Origin: DASZTV01 sp035550655 | GTDB lineage: Bacteria; Actinomycetota; Actinomycetes; JAFAQI01 | Length of the DNA: 64,000 nucleotides | Assembly (NCBI GenBank): GCA_035550655.1 | Contig: DASZOU010000032.1 | Span: 81,463-145,462 of the forward strand | Direction of reading: 5' to 3' | Part shown: in pieces, positions 7,044 to 14,350 of the stretch | Layout of the letters: each line of letters starts with the position of its first letter | How positions within the stretch are numbered: the stretch's first letter is position 1 | The notes under the pieces: model-generated | Database searches by the model: none | What the model saw: the letters and a program-made list of their open reading frames with translations, nothing else | Told to the model about the DNA's origin: nothing | Translations under genes and position numbers: made by a program

Positions 7044-8675
7044 CTACCGCAGCGCCGCGAGGCGCGGCCGGATCAGTCCCTTGAGGTTGCGGGCGTCGGC
7101 CACCCGGGCCTCCCAGGTCGCGCCGAGGGTGAGCAGCACGGCCCCGGCCGCGAACCACATCAGCCAGTGCGGCAGCTCGATGAACATCGGCCCGGCGACT
7201 CGCAGGCTCAGCAAGCCGACCACAGTCGCGCCGGCGGCCAACGGTGTGGCGAGCCGCAGCTCCGCGCCCAGGCACACCAGGACAGTCGCCGCGACGAGCA
7301 GGACCGCCCGGCGGCCGGCGTCGGGACCGAGCGCGGGCAGCAGCGGCGGGAGCAGCCCGACGAACAGCGCGGGAAGCAGCACCGCCGATGACAGCTGACG
7401 GTCGCGGCGGAGCAGGGCGGCGCCCCACGCCAGGCCGAGACCCACCGGTGTGGCCGTGTACGCCTCCGGCGCCGTCACCGCGTGCAGGTCGAGCGTGATT
7501 CCCGCGGCCACGCTCGCGAACACGACCGCGGCGGCGAGCGCGCTGCCCCGCGCCAGCGCGCTGCCCTGCCGTGAGGCGGGCCAGAGGGCCGCGACTGCGG
7601 CGGCGCCGGCAGCCAGTGCGAAGTTGACGTCGGCGAAGCGGGGCGTCGCGCCGATCAGGGACAGCCACGCGATGGCTGCGGGGAAGACCAGCGGGACGAC
7701 GGCGATGCGCAAGCGCCTGACCCAGCCGGCGCCGTCGAACAGCAGCGGACCCACCGCGAGCGCGGGCAGCACGAGCGCCGCGAGCACGCGCGCGCCGGAG
7801 CTGCTGTGCAGCGCCACCGCGGTGAGGAGCATCGCGGCGCTGACGCCCGACAGCGAGGCCGACGCGTCGTCGGCGACCCAGCCGGGGCGATGGGCCAGCA
7901 GCGGCAGGGCGAGCAGGGCGAGCGGCAGCGTCGCGCCGTAGAGCGCGGCGGGGTCGTGCTCCGTGGCGGCGAGCAGGGACGCCGCGAACCCGACGACGGC
8001 CACCGCGCCTCCGAGCGCCGCGTTGAGGATCCGTACGGCGGCGTCTGGCCGGTGCAGCCAGCTGCTGCTGCGCTCGATCACCAGCGCGACGGCGATGCCG
8101 ACCGGCGTGAGCAGCGCCACGCGGTCGAGCGCGGTCGGGTTGGTCGCGGCCACCGCGGCGACGAGCAGCGCTCCTGCCCACGCGAGCGGCGCGCTGACCA
8201 GGCGCGGCGCGACCAGGGTCAAGGTCGCGGCCACCAGACCGATCGCGAGAGCCGCGAGCACGACGTACCAGTGCAGGGGCAGCGAGTCGGCGGCCGAGAG
8301 GTGGAGGGTGCGGGCGGCGGTCGCGTCGATCGCGCATCCGGCGAGCCCCACGACGCCGAGCGCCTCGGCGGTCGCGGGAAGCCGGCGCACGGTTGCGGCG
8401 CCGGTGAGCAAGACGGCAGTGACCGCCGCCATCAGCGCCACCTGGCCGCCGCGGCCGAGTGAGCCCCACACCAGGGCGGTGCCCGCGCTGAACGCCACGA
8501 CCAGACACAGCGATCCCAGGGCGAGCAGCACCTGGCGGGTCTCGACGCCGGGGCGGTACAGCCGCGGCAGCGTCGTTTGACGGCTGGAGGGGTACGGCGA
8601 CGACGCGTGCGGCCACGACGCGGCGGGCTGCGGTCCGGCAGGGTGTGGGGCGGGCGGAGGCTCGTACGGGTTCAT
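7044..8675 (-). CDS. Large multipass membrane protein (SCO7613-like)
   Basis: The 543-residue protein has a Pro-rich cytoplasmic N-terminus (about 45 residues) and then roughly 16 hydrophobic stretches rich in Ala, Leu and Val, such as VLLALGSLCLVVAFSAG and AALAIGLVAATLTLVAP, ending with a basic tail (LKGLIRPRLAALR). This layout fits the actinobacterial family named after SCO7613 C-terminal domain membrane proteins, a call made from overall pattern rather than a diagnostic motif. No catalytic residues are evident. The gene is separated by 51 bp from the aidB stop on the same strand and may be in its transcript. Confidence 0.5.
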   Translation of the reverse strand: MNPYEPPPAPHPAGPQPAASWPHASSPYPSSRQTTLPRLYRPGVETRQVLLALGSLCLVVAFSAGTALVWGSLGRGGQVALMAAVTAVLLTGAATVRRLPATAEALGVVGLAGCAIDATAARTLHLSAADSLPLHWYVVLAALAIGLVAATLTLVAPRLVSAPLAWAGALLVAAVAATNPTALDRVALLTPVGIAVALVIERSSSWLHRPDAAVRILNAALGGAVAVVGFAASLLAATEHDPAALYGATLPLALLALPLLAHRPGWVADDASASLSGVSAAMLLTAVALHSSSGARVLAALVLPALAVGPLLFDGAGWVRRLRIAVVPLVFPAAIAWLSLIGATPRFADVNFALAAGAAAVAALWPASRQGSALARGSALAAAVVFASVAAGITLDLHAVTAPEAYTATPVGLGLAWGAALLRRDRQLSSAVLLPALFVGLLPPLLPALGPDAGRRAVLLVAATVLVCLGAELRLATPLAAGATVVGLLSLRVAGPMFIELPHWLMWFAAGAVLLTLGATWEARVADARNLKGLIRPRLAALR

Positions 8676-8726
8676 ATCCTCACGGTGCGCCAGCGGCGCC
8701 GCCGTGACCTGAGTAGAACTACTCGA

Positions 8727-10346
8727 TCAGCCGACCTTCGGGGTCGCGCGCTCCACGATCGCTGCCGTGTCGACGCCGGGTGGCAGGGTCCCGAACGCGT
8801 GACCCCAGTCGCCGCCGAGCCGCGAGGCGCAGAACGCGTCCGCGACGGCCGGCGGCGCGAACCGCACGAGCAGCGATCCCTGCAGGACCAGCGCCATGTG
8901 CTCGACGAGCCGTCGGGCGCGTACCTCGATGTCGGTGGTGTCGGACATCTCCTCGTCGAGGGACTTCGCCGCCGCATCGAGGCGCGCGTCCGCGCCACCG
9001 GCGAGCGCGACCTCGTCGCGGAACGCCTCCCACGCACCCGGCTCGCGCGCCAGCCCCCGCAGCACGTCCAGCACGTTGACGTTGCCCGAGCCTTCCCAGA
9101 TCGAGTTCAGCGGAGCCTCTCGGTAGAGCATCGCCATCGGGAAGTCCTCGACGAACCCGTTGCCACCGAAGCACTCCAGCGCCTCCGCCGCGACATTCGG
9201 GCCGCGCTTGCACACCCAGTACTTGCCGACGGCCAGGCCCACGCGCTTGAACGGTCCCTCGTCGTCGTCGACCGCCGCGGCGAGGCGGGTCATCAGAGTG
9301 GTCGCGGCCTCAGACTCGATGGCGAGGTCGGCGAGCACCATGCGCATCAGCGGCTGGTCGGCGAGGTACTTGCCGAAGGCCTGCCGGTGCCTGGCGTGGT
9401 GCGTCGCCTGCGCGACGGCCTCGCGCATGAGTGTCGCCGTACCGATGACGCAGTCCAGCCGGGTGGAGGTGACCATCTCGATGATGGTGCGGACGCCGGC
9501 GCCCTCGTCGCCCAGCCGCCAGCCGACGGTCTCGTCGAACTCCGGCTCGCTCGAGGCGTTGGACTTGTTGCCCAGCTTGTCCTTGAGCCGCTGGATCCGG
9601 AAGGTGTTACGAGTGCCGTCGGGGAGGATCCGCGGCACCACGAAGCACGTGAGCCCACCGGGTGCCTGGGCGAGGACCAGGAAGACGTCGCACATCGGTG
9701 CCGACGTGAACCACTTGTGTCCGGTGAGCCGGTAGCTGCCGTCGGGAGCAGGTACGGCGCGGGTCGAGTTGGTGCGAACGTCCGAGCCGCCCTGCTTCTC
9801 CGTCATGCCCATCCCGGCCAGGCAGCCGGCCTTCTCCGACGGCGTCCGCAACCCCGGGTCGTAGGTCCGCGACATCAGCCGCGGCACCCACTCGTCCGCG
9901 AGCTGCTGGTCGACGCGCAGCGCGGGTACGGCGGCGTGGGTCATCGAGATCGGGCAGCCGTGCCCGCCCTCGGTGTGGGACCAGACCGAGAAGGCAGCGG
10001 CGCGCGCGACGTGGGCACCGGGCTTGGGGTCGGTCCAGGAGCTCGCGTGCAGCCCGGACTCGATCGCGACGGTCATGAGCTGGTGCCACGCGGGATGGAA
10101 CTCGACCTCGTCGATCCGATGGCCGTAGCGGTCGTGGGTGACCAGGCGAGGCGGGTGGACGTTGGCCAGCCGGCCCCACTCCTGGCACTCCTCGCTGCCG
10201 GCCCGGCGCCCGAGCGCGGCGAGGTCCTCGATCGCCCAGCCCGCGTTGTGACGCCGGACGCCCTCGAGCAGGGCCTCATCCGCACTGAACACGTCGTAGT
10301 CGACGAGCGGCGGCGGCTGGTTGGTCACCTCGTGTGTCGCGGCCAT
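8727..10346 (-). CDS. aidB: AidB-type acyl-CoA dehydrogenase
   Basis: The 539-residue protein matches AidB along its length: TNQPPPL near the N-terminus, RLANVHPP, GMGMTEKQGGSDVRTNST, LTGHKWFTSAPMCD, RLKDKLGNKSNASSEPEFD, and LYREAPLNSIWEGSGNVN before an AidB-specific helical C-terminal domain. AidB is an FAD flavoprotein of the acyl-CoA dehydrogenase superfamily, induced with the adaptive response to alkylating agents in E. coli and able to bind DNA; isovaleryl-CoA dehydrogenase activity has been reported as weak. The ATG at 10346 is 7 nt after a -10-like CAGACT, so the message is probably leaderless. No ada-type gene is adjacent. Confidence 0.88.
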   Translation of the reverse strand: MAATHEVTNQPPPLVDYDVFSADEALLEGVRRHNAGWAIEDLAALGRRAGSEECQEWGRLANVHPPRLVTHDRYGHRIDEVEFHPAWHQLMTVAIESGLHASSWTDPKPGAHVARAAAFSVWSHTEGGHGCPISMTHAAVPALRVDQQLADEWVPRLMSRTYDPGLRTPSEKAGCLAGMGMTEKQGGSDVRTNSTRAVPAPDGSYRLTGHKWFTSAPMCDVFLVLAQAPGGLTCFVVPRILPDGTRNTFRIQRLKDKLGNKSNASSEPEFDETVGWRLGDEGAGVRTIIEMVTSTRLDCVIGTATLMREAVAQATHHARHRQAFGKYLADQPLMRMVLADLAIESEAATTLMTRLAAAVDDDEGPFKRVGLAVGKYWVCKRGPNVAAEALECFGGNGFVEDFPMAMLYREAPLNSIWEGSGNVNVLDVLRGLAREPGAWEAFRDEVALAGGADARLDAAAKSLDEEMSDTTDIEVRARRLVEHMALVLQGSLLVRFAPPAVADAFCASRLGGDWGHAFGTLPPGVDTAAIVERATPKVG

Positions 10347-10353
10347 GTCGTCA

Positions 10354-10359
10354 AGTCTG
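10354..10359 (-). promoter_or_regulatory. Candidate -10 element for aidB (leaderless)
   Basis: Read on the minus strand, CAGACT is followed by 7 nt and the aidB ATG at 10346. This is the spacing expected when transcription starts at the first base of the start codon. No clear -35 element is visible. Confidence 0.4.
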
Positions 10360-10375
10360 GCACCCCAATCCGCCG

Positions 10376-10381
10376 TACCTT
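10376..10381 (+). promoter_or_regulatory. Candidate -10 element for yihY-type gene (leaderless)
   Basis: TACCTT is followed by 7 nt and the GTG start at 10389, so transcription would begin at the start codon. It is arranged back to back with the aidB promoter, 16 bp apart. No clear -35 element is visible. Confidence 0.45.
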
Positions 10382-10388
10382 TTCCTGC

Positions 10389-11285
10389 GTGGCGTCGATT
10401 CGCGAGGTAGCCGGTACGACGCTGCGCCGCGCTTGGCATGACCGAGTGCTGGGTCTCGCCGCCGAAGTGGGCTTCTGGCAGCTCCTCTCGCTGCCGTCAC
10501 TGCTCCTCGCGGTGCTTGGCACGATCGGCTTCTTCAGCGGGGTGCTCGGTGCCGACGCCCTCAACGACCTGCAGCGGTCGATCGACAAGGGCCTGACCCA
10601 CGTCATCGTGCCCAGTGCCGTTCAGTCGACCATCGCTCCAGCGCTGCACCGCATCCTGTTCGGCGGCCGCGCCGATGTCGTGTCGATCAGCTTCGTCGTC
10701 TCGCTGTGGACCGGTTCGTCTGCGATGGCGACGTACGTCAACACGATCACCATCGCGTACGGGCTGCGCCATGAGCGGGGCGCGGTCGCGAGCCGCCTGC
10801 TCGCCTTGCGGCTCTACGTCTACTTCGTTCTCTCCACCATCGTGCTGCTGCCGCTGCTCGTGCTCGGACCGTCGCATCTGGTCGATGCGTTTCCCGACCG
10901 CTGGCACAACCTCGCGAACGCGCTCGTCGTCTCGTGCTACTGGCCGGTGGTCGTGCTGCTCTCGCTCGCTTTGCTGGCCACGCTCTACCACCAGGCGCTT
11001 CCGGTGCGCACGCCATGGCGCAGGGGGCTACCCGGCGCGTTACTGGCTGTACTGCTCTGGGTTGCCGGGTCGTCGGTGCTGCGCGCCTGGCTCGACTGGG
11101 CGTTCCGCAAGACAGCGACGTACGGGCCGCTGTCGGCGCCGGTTGCCGTGCTGCTGTTCCTGTACCTCACTGCGCTCGCGATCCTGCTGGGCGCGGAGCT
11201 CAACGCCGAGCTCGACCGGCTCTGGCCGCGACCCGAGACCGAGCGGGCCAGGGCCGAGCCGGAACCGGAAACCGTCGCGCCTTAG
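10389..11285 (+). CDS. YihY/BrkB-family inner-membrane protein
   Basis: The 298-residue protein has six hydrophobic segments and the family landmarks: AAEVGFWQLLSLPSLLLAVL in the first membrane helix, SLWTGSSAMATYVNTITIAYG around residue 100, TPWRRGLPGALLAVLLWVAG and the C-terminal LFLYLTALAILLGAELNAEL. The family was once called ribonuclease BN or virulence factor BrkB; its molecular function is not settled and it is not a nuclease. GTG at 10389 gives a start directly before the first helix and lies 7 nt after a -10-like hexamer. A short acidic/Glu-Pro tail is present. Confidence 0.82.
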   Translation: MASIREVAGTTLRRAWHDRVLGLAAEVGFWQLLSLPSLLLAVLGTIGFFSGVLGADALNDLQRSIDKGLTHVIVPSAVQSTIAPALHRILFGGRADVVSISFVVSLWTGSSAMATYVNTITIAYGLRHERGAVASRLLALRLYVYFVLSTIVLLPLLVLGPSHLVDAFPDRWHNLANALVVSCYWPVVVLLSLALLATLYHQALPVRTPWRRGLPGALLAVLLWVAGSSVLRAWLDWAFRKTATYGPLSAPVAVLLFLYLTALAILLGAELNAELDRLWPRPETERARAEPEPETVAP

Positions 11286-11288
11286 GCT
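11283..11288 (+). promoter_or_regulatory. Candidate -10 element for the small membrane protein gene
   Basis: TAGGCT overlaps the yihY-type stop codon and lies about 40 nt before the ATG at 11328. The same hexamer occurs before the LemA-like gene, rarA and tRNA-Val(CAC) in this window. Confidence 0.4.
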
Positions 11289-11327
11289 TGTGCGAGCGCA
11301 CGTGCGAGCCGTCGAGAAGGAGGATCA

Positions 11328-11549
11328 ATGGCCAGCCAGGACAGCGGTCACGACGTCGCACCCGGGATCTGGGTGGCGACCTTCGTGATCATCGTCGGCA
11401 CGATCCTCGGCGGCATCGCGCTCATCGAGTGGAACTGGCCGGCCTTCTGGATCGGCGTCGGCCTGTTCGTCGCCGGCAGCGTCGGTGGCTACCTCGCCGG
11501 GATCATGGAGGCCGTCACCGAGTTCGGTCCCGGCCCCGAGCACAGCTGA
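11328..11549 (+). CDS. Small two-helix membrane protein (HGxxPAAW-like)
   Basis: The 73-residue product has two membrane helices (VATFVIIVGTILGGIALI and FWIGVGLFVAGSVGGYLAGI) with a short W-rich turn and a hydrophilic tail. The N-terminal SGHDVAPGIW resembles the H-G-x-x-P-A-A-W signature of a small actinobacterial membrane family often found near trp or PIM genes. A strong ribosome-binding site, GAAGGAGG, precedes the ATG by 6 nt. The next gene appears to overlap its stop codon. Function unknown. Confidence 0.65.
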   Translation: MASQDSGHDVAPGIWVATFVIIVGTILGGIALIEWNWPAFWIGVGLFVAGSVGGYLAGIMEAVTEFGPGPEHS

Positions 11550-12265
11550 AGCGGCGCCTCGCCGCTGCTGCTCTCGCCCTGCTCGCCGCGGCGGGCTGCT
11601 CGGCTGGGGCGGGCGCCCCGTCGGCGCGGCTCACCCGACTCCCGCTGCCGGCCCCGGAAAGGCACGCCACCCTCGCGGACTGGGCGATGCGCTTCGCGCG
11701 GACAGACGGCCGACCCGCCCGGAGGGCGATCTATCTCACGCCGCTGCTGAAGCTGCACCGCGACTGCAGCGACGGCTCCGTGCCCGCGGTGACCGGCGTG
11801 GTCGCAGGGCTGGCCGACGACCTCGGCGTCCTCAAGACGCTGCCCTCGCGGGTTGCCGTGGCCGAGGCGGCGATAGCCGCGAGCGTCGGGCCGGGATCGA
11901 ACTGCACCGCGGAGGCGGACGCGATCGATGCCGAGGTCACCGGGCACCTCCATTGGTCGGGGGGCCTGTCCGCGGGGGTCGTGCGGTTTTCGCCGCCGCT
12001 GAGCGCGGAGCTTGCGCTGGCGGCGATCCAGCACTCGCTGCTCCCCGGCAGGGTCCGCGTCGTCTACGCCTTGAAGGCGTTCTCGTGCCAGCAGGCCGTC
12101 TTCATGGGTCCGGCCTTGGGCCGCCGGTACGGCAATGCCGACCTCGGAGCGTTCATCGAGCTGACCTCCGGCCATGGGGTCGGTCACGGCAAGTACGACG
12201 CGAATCGCGTCAATCGGGCGCGCGTCACCCCGCTCGGACGGATCGGCGGACAACCCTGCACCTGA
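11546..12265 (+). CDS. Secreted lipoprotein of unknown function with probable CTG start
   Basis: The mature reading frame is certain: a basic n-region (KRRL), hydrophobic AAAALALLAA and a lipobox AAAGC, followed by a 220-residue domain with several conserved-looking cysteines (HRDCSDGS, GSNCTAEA, FSCQQAV, GQPCT). No ATG, GTG or TTG lies in frame before the signal peptide. The only plausible initiator is CTG at 11546, which overlaps the stop of the preceding gene as CTGA, in the same way that ATGA and GTGA overlaps occur elsewhere here. Translational coupling to the upstream gene is therefore likely. I do not recognise the domain. Confidence 0.65.
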   Translation: MKRRLAAAALALLAAAGCSAGAGAPSARLTRLPLPAPERHATLADWAMRFARTDGRPARRAIYLTPLLKLHRDCSDGSVPAVTGVVAGLADDLGVLKTLPSRVAVAEAAIAASVGPGSNCTAEADAIDAEVTGHLHWSGGLSAGVVRFSPPLSAELALAAIQHSLLPGRVRVVYALKAFSCQQAVFMGPALGRRYGNADLGAFIELTSGHGVGHGKYDANRVNRARVTPLGRIGGQPCT

Positions 12266-12375
12266 TGCGGTCTGCCGGGTGAGCTCCGGGGCGCGATTCG
12301 ACGTGAGGGACCTTCGGCACTTGCGCGCACACCAATTGTCCGGATAGGTGTGGTCACCTTCGACGAGGGGGCCGA

Positions 12376-14286
12376 GTGTCCGTTTCCGCTGCGCGTCATC
12401 GCGCGCCAATCGCCGTCATCGCGGCGACCGTCATGTTTGTCGGGCTTTCCGTCACGGCGCTGCCAGGACGAGCGAGCGGGACGATCGCCTCGACGGCGCA
12501 TGCGGCGCGGCCTGCCGCGCGGTCATCGGCGCGCTGTCCGGCGGCCTATCCGCTTCGGAAGGTTCACGCCGGGCTGCGCGGCACCGGCTTCACCACGGTG
12601 AAGGGCACCACCCCGACGCCCTTCTCGGTGCGGGTCCTCGGCGTGCTGCACGACGGGATCGCGCCGGGCATCGACATGATCGTCATCGCCACCCACTCCC
12701 GCACGATCAAGCACCACGGAACCTGGGAGGGCATGTCGGGCTCACCGATCTACGCCCGTGACGGGCGGCTGATCGGCGCGTTGTCCTACGGCCTGTCCTT
12801 CGGCGCAACCAACAAGGCCGGTGTCACCCCGGCCGCCGCGATGTACCAGCTGCTGAATGACCGGAGGGCACCCGCCGCGACCTACGCGAAGCATGTCGCC
12901 GTACCGCGCAGCATGGCGGGCGGCGGGGACGCGAGCGCCGCCGGTGAGCAGTCCTCGGCTGATCTTCGGCTGCTGCCGACCCCGATCACGGTGTCCGGCG
13001 TGCCGGCAGCGGGGATGTCGATGGTGCGCAAGCAGTTGCGCGAAGCCGGTGCGGCACCGTTCTCGTTGCACACCGGCGGGGCAACGGGTGTCAGTCACCG
13101 CGGGTCCGCGGCGAAGATTCGCCCCGGCGCCCCGTTTGCCGTCACCTACGTCTACGGCGACTACACCATCGGCGGCGTCGGCACGGTGACCGCCGTCTGC
13201 GGCCGCAAGGTGCTGGCGTTCGGTCATCCGATGATGGAGCTCGGCGCGACGACCGAGACCGCGAACACGGCGCGCGTGCTCTACGTGCAGCGCGATCCCA
13301 CCGGGCCGTCGTTCGTCATGGCGAACATCGGGCCCATCGTCGGGACGCTCGATCAGGACCGCCTCCCAGGTGTCCGGGCCACGCTCGGCCGGGCACCGTC
13401 AGCAACCCGGATCACGACGCACGCCTTCGCGACCGCCACCGGCCTGCGACGGACCGGTGTCAGCCACACCCCGGTCGTCGATGAGGTCGCGGACGCGGCT
13501 GGTGGGTCGACGTACTTCAACCTGCTTACCACCGCGCAGACCGAAGGCGCCGGATCGGCGTCGTACGCCTTCACCGCAACCGGCCGGACCAAGTCCGGGA
13601 AGCGATGGACGCTGCATCGCAGTGATGTGGTGACCGATCCGTACGACGTCGAGTTCCAGACGGCGATGGAGATCGACAACCTGCTGGGAGCGGTTGTCGG
13701 GAACCCGTTCGACGCGCTTTCCGTCAGCAACGTCAAGGTCCATGCGACGGTGACGGAGCGGCGACTCGCGGAGTGGGAGCTGAGTGGGCTGTCGGTCAAC
13801 GATGGCAGCGGTTGGGAGGACGTGACGCCGTCGACCGCTGTCGACGTGGCGCCGGGCGACACCCTGCAGCTGCGTGCGCACCTGTCCGCCTACCGCAACA
13901 GTCAGAAGAAGCGGACGGTTGACCTCGCGGTCCACGTCCCCGCGGCTGCTGGGCCCGGCCCGGCGCAGCTCCAGGTGACCGGCGGGGAGGATCTGGCTGA
14001 GCAGTTCCCGGACACCTCCACGGCGACCGACCTGGCCGGCGTGATGAAGCTGGTCAACTCGATCCCGCACGGCAACGACGTCGTGGCTCAGCTGTCCTAC
14101 CAGGACTTCAGCGGGACAGCGGTGACCAAGACGCACCACGTGCGGATCGACGATGCCGTGCGGGGCGCGGGGTCGATTCAGCTCAACGTCGTCGTGCCCT
14201 GCGGGGCAGACTGCGACGGCGACGGCGGCGGTGACGGCGGCGAACCGACACCCGCGAGCGGAACGGCAAGCTACCGGCTCCGTTAG
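12376..14286 (+). CDS. Secreted SpoIVB-type (S55) peptidase-domain protein
   Basis: The 636-residue protein has a signal peptide (AARHRAPIAVIAATVMFVGL) and then an S55 domain: CPAAYPLRKVHAGLRGTGFT, VLGVLHDGIAPGIDMI and the catalytic-serine motif GTWEGMSGSPIYARDG, then GRKVLAFGHPMMELG further on. SpoIVB is the Bacillus protease that triggers sigma-K activation, but S55 domains also occur in secreted proteins of non-endospore-formers, whose substrates are unknown. The C-terminal 250 residues look like beta-sandwich domains and end with an acidic Gly/Asp-rich stretch. GTG at 12376 follows a G-rich ribosome-binding site (GAGGGGG). No partner gene is obvious. Confidence 0.78.
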   Translation: MSVSAARHRAPIAVIAATVMFVGLSVTALPGRASGTIASTAHAARPAARSSARCPAAYPLRKVHAGLRGTGFTTVKGTTPTPFSVRVLGVLHDGIAPGIDMIVIATHSRTIKHHGTWEGMSGSPIYARDGRLIGALSYGLSFGATNKAGVTPAAAMYQLLNDRRAPAATYAKHVAVPRSMAGGGDASAAGEQSSADLRLLPTPITVSGVPAAGMSMVRKQLREAGAAPFSLHTGGATGVSHRGSAAKIRPGAPFAVTYVYGDYTIGGVGTVTAVCGRKVLAFGHPMMELGATTETANTARVLYVQRDPTGPSFVMANIGPIVGTLDQDRLPGVRATLGRAPSATRITTHAFATATGLRRTGVSHTPVVDEVADAAGGSTYFNLLTTAQTEGAGSASYAFTATGRTKSGKRWTLHRSDVVTDPYDVEFQTAMEIDNLLGAVVGNPFDALSVSNVKVHATVTERRLAEWELSGLSVNDGSGWEDVTPSTAVDVAPGDTLQLRAHLSAYRNSQKKRTVDLAVHVPAAAGPGPAQLQVTGGEDLAEQFPDTSTATDLAGVMKLVNSIPHGNDVVAQLSYQDFSGTAVTKTHHVRIDDAVRGAGSIQLNVVVPCGADCDGDGGGDGGEPTPASGTASYRLR

Positions 14287-14350
14287 CCGAGGTCGGCGGG
14301 GCAGACTTTCGCCGAGTGGTCTACGTCGCGAGTGGGCGGGTCGGACCTTG

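Noticed and set aside
8577..10388. A 5' extension of the YihY/BrkB-type protein by about 600 codons over aidB
   Set aside because: The extension is antisense to the well-supported aidB gene and shares no similarity with the YihY family; the GTG at 10389 fits the family length.
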